From Acanthococcus lagerstroemiae (taxonomy: Eukaryota; Arthropoda; Insecta; Hemiptera; Eriococcidae), in NCBI GenBank assembly GCA_031841125.1, contig CM063110.1, positions 35,727,214 to 35,791,213 on the forward strand: a stretch of 64,000 bases of DNA, in the 5' to 3' direction. Below, one piece after another: positions 55,101 through 61,100 of this stretch. The translations under genes were made by a program, and so were the position numbers. Below the pieces are notes generated by a model. It saw nothing but the letters and a program-made list of their open reading frames with translations, was not told where the DNA came from and searched no databases. Numbering within the stretch: position 1 is the first letter of the stretch; each line of letters starts with the position of its first letter.

Positions 55101-58100
55101 TGTCGTAAATGGACTTGGAGTGGACTGATTGGTATTCTACTTATTTCGTCCCCTTCTCCCCCAGCTATATGTATATGCTGCAGTAAAAACCAACCAACTT
55201 CGCTTATCTGTCTCTTGCCAAACCGGGTCAATATTTCGGTTCACATTGTCAACAGATGTATTCATCTGATTCGCCTATGTTCTTTCATAGGCGAATCTGC
55301 ATCCTCAAGACTGCAACCAAGTCCATCTACATGATTATCTGTGGTTAGAAAACGTCTGACTCGGGTATTTGATTTTGAAAGTCAATTATTCTCTCGTGTA
55401 TTCAGTACGCTGACTGAAATAAACGACAGTTTTTGCACAGAAAGTGACTTAATCGTTTTCCAATCACACCCAATCACTAGATAAGTATAATAATTAGTAT
55501 CTAAAATTTAAGCGAAAACAAAAGGGGAATTGAGCTATATCTTTTATAATAATAACAAAGCCACCATTTTTTTTTCTCGTATTCTCGTTCATCAGAGGTA
55601 ATATATCAAAAAACAAAATATTAGGAACTGAAAATGCGGAAAGAGAAGCAAAAACGTTCAAAGAAACGAGGAAAATAGAAGAAAAAAAAAACAATAATAA
55701 ATATACCGTATGAAACAACAAAATGAAATCGATAGATTCAAGAAGTTTATAAACAAAATCTTTCGCCGTTGGCAGGAGCATGCAAGAAGAAAATGAGACA
55801 GAGTGCTAACGTGCATAAAAGAGAATACATTATTTTATTTCCAGAAGTGTAGTGCGTGAAGAGTGGACTGAAGGAATTAACGGTGACCGGGTTCGTCTTA
55901 CTTGACGAGGAAGGTTTAAATAAATCGTCCAAACTAAAGGTTCTGGCTGTATGGGTGGGCTGTAACGGGCTGGTCAAACTGAATAAAGAAGGTTTGCGAA
56001 TACCAAGTCTGCCCAGCAACGTCCGCGGATTCGGAGACGAGTTGGTTGTGTTCGTTTGGGACACGTTCACAGCGGTGGCCACTCCGTTATGCGCCGCCAT
56101 TTCTGCTCGAGCTGCAGCCGCTCGTCCAGATGACACGTCTGAAAAGAAACCGTCGAAAACTGTAATAAGTTTTACTACCTTGCATAAGCTTCAAAAAATA
56201 ACGGAGAAACCCATAGTTGACTGAAAAAAAAACCCTGTTACAAGTGCCTTGATGGAATGAAAACACCTAGCAGAAGAGAAATGGCGATATCAGTGGTAGG
56301 CGATGAACATACACTCTTAATAACCCTACTGACAAAAATCGAGGACAAATATGTTTGAAAACGACTCACAACTGCCCGTACCGCCGAATTATGGACAACT
56401 CATAAACAATACCCGTTTTTTGTCCCTCGTTTGCTCTTCATTTGTCCTACTATGTCTTTGATACCACTATAATACAGCCTTGGATGTCAATGGAAGTCAA
56501 ATGTGGGACAAATTGAGGACAAATTATAGATAAATGTGCGACAGATTTCGGAAATTAAGTGTCACATATTTTCTTCCGGCTCGTATTTTACCAAATCAAA
56601 GTCGTACACGTCCGCTACCTACCAATTTTCTTGAGTTTTCATCACCGAATTTCCAATCAGCCGCTGTACCTAAAGGAAAAGGCTGTCATAACCACGAGCC
56701 TCTGATTATGGATGATAATAATGACGTTTTGAGATGATGACGGAGGATCACGTTCCAGCACACATGCCTTATTTTCTAGCGAAGTTCGAACATTGGCTTT
56801 GAATAGGTTTGGATAAAGCCTGCATGCCCTCAATATTGGCTAACGGTCGAACTTCATGAGTATGTACCCTTAATTAGACAGTCGTCTCTATCGAGGAAAT
56901 AAAGAACAGTTCAACATACTCATGTGTATTACCGCGTGTTGTTACCGTTTTTGAACAAAATGGATACATTTCCCGGCTACCGAATTAACACGAAAAACCG
57001 AAATATTCATAACCGCACCGTTTTCCGAAATACTCATGATATCAACCGCACCGTTTTCCGAAATTAATTTAACTTTAAAAAAAACAGAGTTTTCACTAAT
57101 ACCAATACTGATTTTCTCGAGTTTTTCCAACGCGGTCGTTGAGCCTTCGCCTTGCTCCGATGTACGACGCTCAACTGATTTCCACCTACAGGAAAAACCT
57201 ACAGGTAGAAATCAGTCGGCCATCTTGATCTCGGTCCGGCACCGGCATGGCTGATATCGACAGTGATGCCGATGTCGGAGCGAGAAAAAAAAATTAAAAA
57301 ACAGTGCGGCCTAACCAGATACCTATCACAAATGCAGGACCATTGTAGTCGTAGGTTGGGTCAATAATGTTCCTCCCTAAAGAGAGGAAGTTTTATATCC
57401 GCATGAATTATAATGTATTTCAGTCATATTTCAATCAATGCCGGTATAAGTACATTCATCATATTTCCTCTTTCATGCAGCGTTTCAAGGTATTTCACGA
57501 ATGAAATATTCCTCTACAAAGCGCAACTTCGGTTATGTGTTCCCAACGCAATACATTACCACAATGACAGTTCATTCCACTCACTCATAATGTCATGGGA
57601 AAATGACTTATCACTTATGTGTTGAAAATCAGAGACTATTTTGCACTGGATGTGACAGAGAAAGTGATCAATTTTCCACTGAATGTTTCAAGAAAGTAAT
57701 TAATATGCGACTGAAAATCTATTTGAAACTTTTGTAATTGATCACCTTCCCATGAATGAAACAGTTCCAAATTTTCAACATATCGGTGATTAGTCAACAC
57801 TTTATACATGTCAATCGGGTACAGGTATAGCAATCCATTGTACTAAGCTCAGCGACAATATTTCACCTTATATACATGTTTTTGCTACAAACGTGACCCA
57901 TAAGGAAAGAACCATTAGAATGCGCAGCTCCAAAGAGTGCGAATGGCTGATTTTTCAGCAAGCTGTGCCCTCTTGCAGCTCTTGATGGAATCCAAGTATA
58001 CCTTGTGAATCTATGTTTATACTGATTAGTCGCCAAAAGTATTGTACACACACAGCTTACCAAAGTACTGTACACAGTCATAAGAAAAAAATCACAAGTT

Positions 58101-61100
58101 TCAATGTTTCTGTCATTTTAATTGTGTGTCCAAGGTGTCAAAAGTGATTCATCATTTCTAGTCCCAATGTTTCATTGATAGTGTTCGTTATTTTTGAACA
58201 AAGACACTTCCAACAATGTGATGATTTACCTATTTGACAATTTTTCTTGTAAAATAAGCTCATACGCGCACTTTTAGAATACGTGTTACTTTCAGGAGTC
58301 CAATAAAGAGTGCACATTTGACTTTTTCTGGGAAAACCGTTATACCTTTATAATTTAATGGTTTAAAATTTCGGCGGGAAATATACTCGTAGTAAAAACC
58401 GATGATAGTTTTTCCACATTATATTAAATTTTAGCAAATTTCATGTAAAATTGACTGAGTAATAAAATTTATTCTGATAAGTGCGCACTCTTATGATCCT
58501 GGTCCCTATGCCTGTAAGTAATACGTACATTGAAACACTCAAGTCATATTTTTCGTCTTCTATTTGTCTGTTATAGGGCTTCAGTCTGTAGAAAAGGATT
58601 CCTCTTCCTTCTGTACTTGATAATTCGGTATAGTCTATGTAAATAAAACCAAGAATTTTCCAGTACCAGTTTGTTCTATATAAGTCCGTCTTTCAGCCAC
58701 ATATAATAGTCAAGACAAAGTAGGGACACACACCTGTTGAAAGACAAAACATTGTATAACCACTGCCATTGATTAATCTGCGCCTTCTCCGCTGTATACA
58801 ATACTTCATATGTTCTCGATTTTTGTTTGAGAAAGCTATAAATGCATGCATTCGCTCATAGTGAATTCACATTGAGAAACAAAACACTGCTTCAGAAATG
58901 AAGCTCCGCGGCATGAAGTTTGGCAACACTATTCATCAACATTGTTGCTCAACCCCAACTCCAATGCGACTCTGAATCCACGATCCTCAACACAATATGA
59001 CAATACTGCGCTAAATGTGCAACCGCAATGTCAATGCCGAAACATGTGTTGATGACATGAAAAAGTTTCTTAATGTTTTTTGTTCCTCGATGTGAATCAC
59101 CATCAGGGTAGTATTAGTAAATTAAAATGGCGTACATTGTCGATTGCGTTCTGCTTCCTCAGCCAATAACTTTTCCAATTTCTCCGGAAAATGTCTTCTG
59201 GCACACCAAACCAAACCGATGATGCTGAGCACGATGAACACCGTCAACAATCCCAACCAGAACGGTTCTTCTAACATGCGATCAGTCAACGGTTTGTAAG
59301 GAATATTTGCGATTTTCTTATCACATTTTTCGCCTAGAAAACGTTCTTCATTAGTCCGTGTTATCGCCTTACTCAGACGCGTCAGGTAAACCACAGCAAC
59401 GCCATGTAATCACGTACCTTCCCACCATGCGTGACACTGGCACATGAACGTAAAATTGTTCTTCTCGATGCACTCTCCTCTGCCTCCGCATGGATTCGTT
59501 GAGCAAGGTTTCATTTTCTTATCACAGAGCTTACCCTGGTAGCCAGTTTGGCAAACGCATTTAAAGTAGTCGGAGGTGAGTTCACACACTCCGAATATAC
59601 ACGGATTTACATCGCAAATCGTGAGAGCGCAAAACAAACCTGCGGATTTCAATGTTCAAAAGGTGATTCGTAAAACATCGGAGGAAAGCAAAACGTACTC
59701 AGAAGTATAGGTACAGTCGAACCACGCTATAACGTACGTCAAGGGACCGGCCGTTTTACTACGTTATAACCGGGCTACGTTACAGCCGAACTTCGTCCAA
59801 AAAAAAAAAAAAAAAAGGCACAATATATTGCGATGTATTCAGTTCGTGCGCTGGCTCCATATCGTAGATACCGTCGTTAAAGCTAACCCGAGTTCGTCAC
59901 TCACGTCTTTAATTTTCGCGCCACACTCAATTTTACGAACGATGTCCAACTTTTCTTCGATGCTAAAAGCCTTCCGCTTCGGCATGTTCACAATCACACC
60001 CGATCACCCAAACAGAACTGAACATGCAGCCGAATAGAAATGAAGATGCAGGATAAAACTGCACATTACTTTTATCCTACTGTAGAAATTTTATCTTTGT
60101 TTGATAAGTCTGACTGGGAAATTCGTGTATTCTTCAGCTGTGTTGAGCGTGAATTTCACGTTATAGCCGGGGTCTTACAACGTTATACCAGAGTTTTTTT
60201 TTACATTACTTTATATGTATGTTTGGCGGGACCAAGCAATTTACTACGTTATTGCCGGTATTACGTTACGTCCGAGTACGTTATAGCGAGGTTCGACTGT
60301 ATATACGTTTTAATCACTCAAGTGGGTACCTATACGTATGTCACAACATGCAGCTAAAGCAACGCATTCTAAATTGAATTTCTCCTAACATAGGTACAAG
60401 TGGAAGTAAGGTTCGGTATAGTTTCACACGGGTATAACGGACCGCCATTTTGATTCCCAACTAGCCCGAACATCCTTGATTATGATTCATGATCACTCGT
60501 TCGTAAACGGGTGCGAGCGCGTCCGAGAATGCTCGAGCTAACTTGAGAATCAAAATGGCGGTCCAGTATACCTGTGTAAAAACTAGTGGAAGTAAATGAC
60601 AAAGCGCACAAGTCAGAGCCCAAGAAGCCGCCACTTTGTACGCTCAAATTCAAATTCTCATAACCAACATACCTGTGAAATGATCAATACACTCGCAACG
60701 TTTAGTCAATTCATCCGAAATGCACTTCCCATTATTATGACACGGATTTGGGAGGCAGGACTCAACGACATAATCTTGAGGAAACTGCAAAATTTTTGAC
60801 TTGAATTTGGGATCTGCAGGTAGAAGAAAGAGAAAAGTCGAATAATGTAAATGCTTGCGACATAAGTATGCAACAATAGACTACACCAGTCAGTATGTGT
60901 CAAATACACGATTCGTTGATTATAAGAAATCAAATTATATACCGGGAACCACTGATAATGAAGCGTTCAGCAATACTCCTTCTTTGCTGTTGTCGCTAAT
61001 TTGTTTGATCGTGATGGTGTTGAGGTAAGATGTGATCGCCAAGTGAGAAATGTCTTGCTGACCAGCTTCGCAGAACTGCCACCATGTACCATTTCGATCG

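Larger units (their letters stand above)
56139..59135. other. Intron 6 (~3.0 kb)
   Basis: No exon or clear mobile element apart from the short direct repeat and hairpin near 57.0-57.2 kb. Confidence 0.75.
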
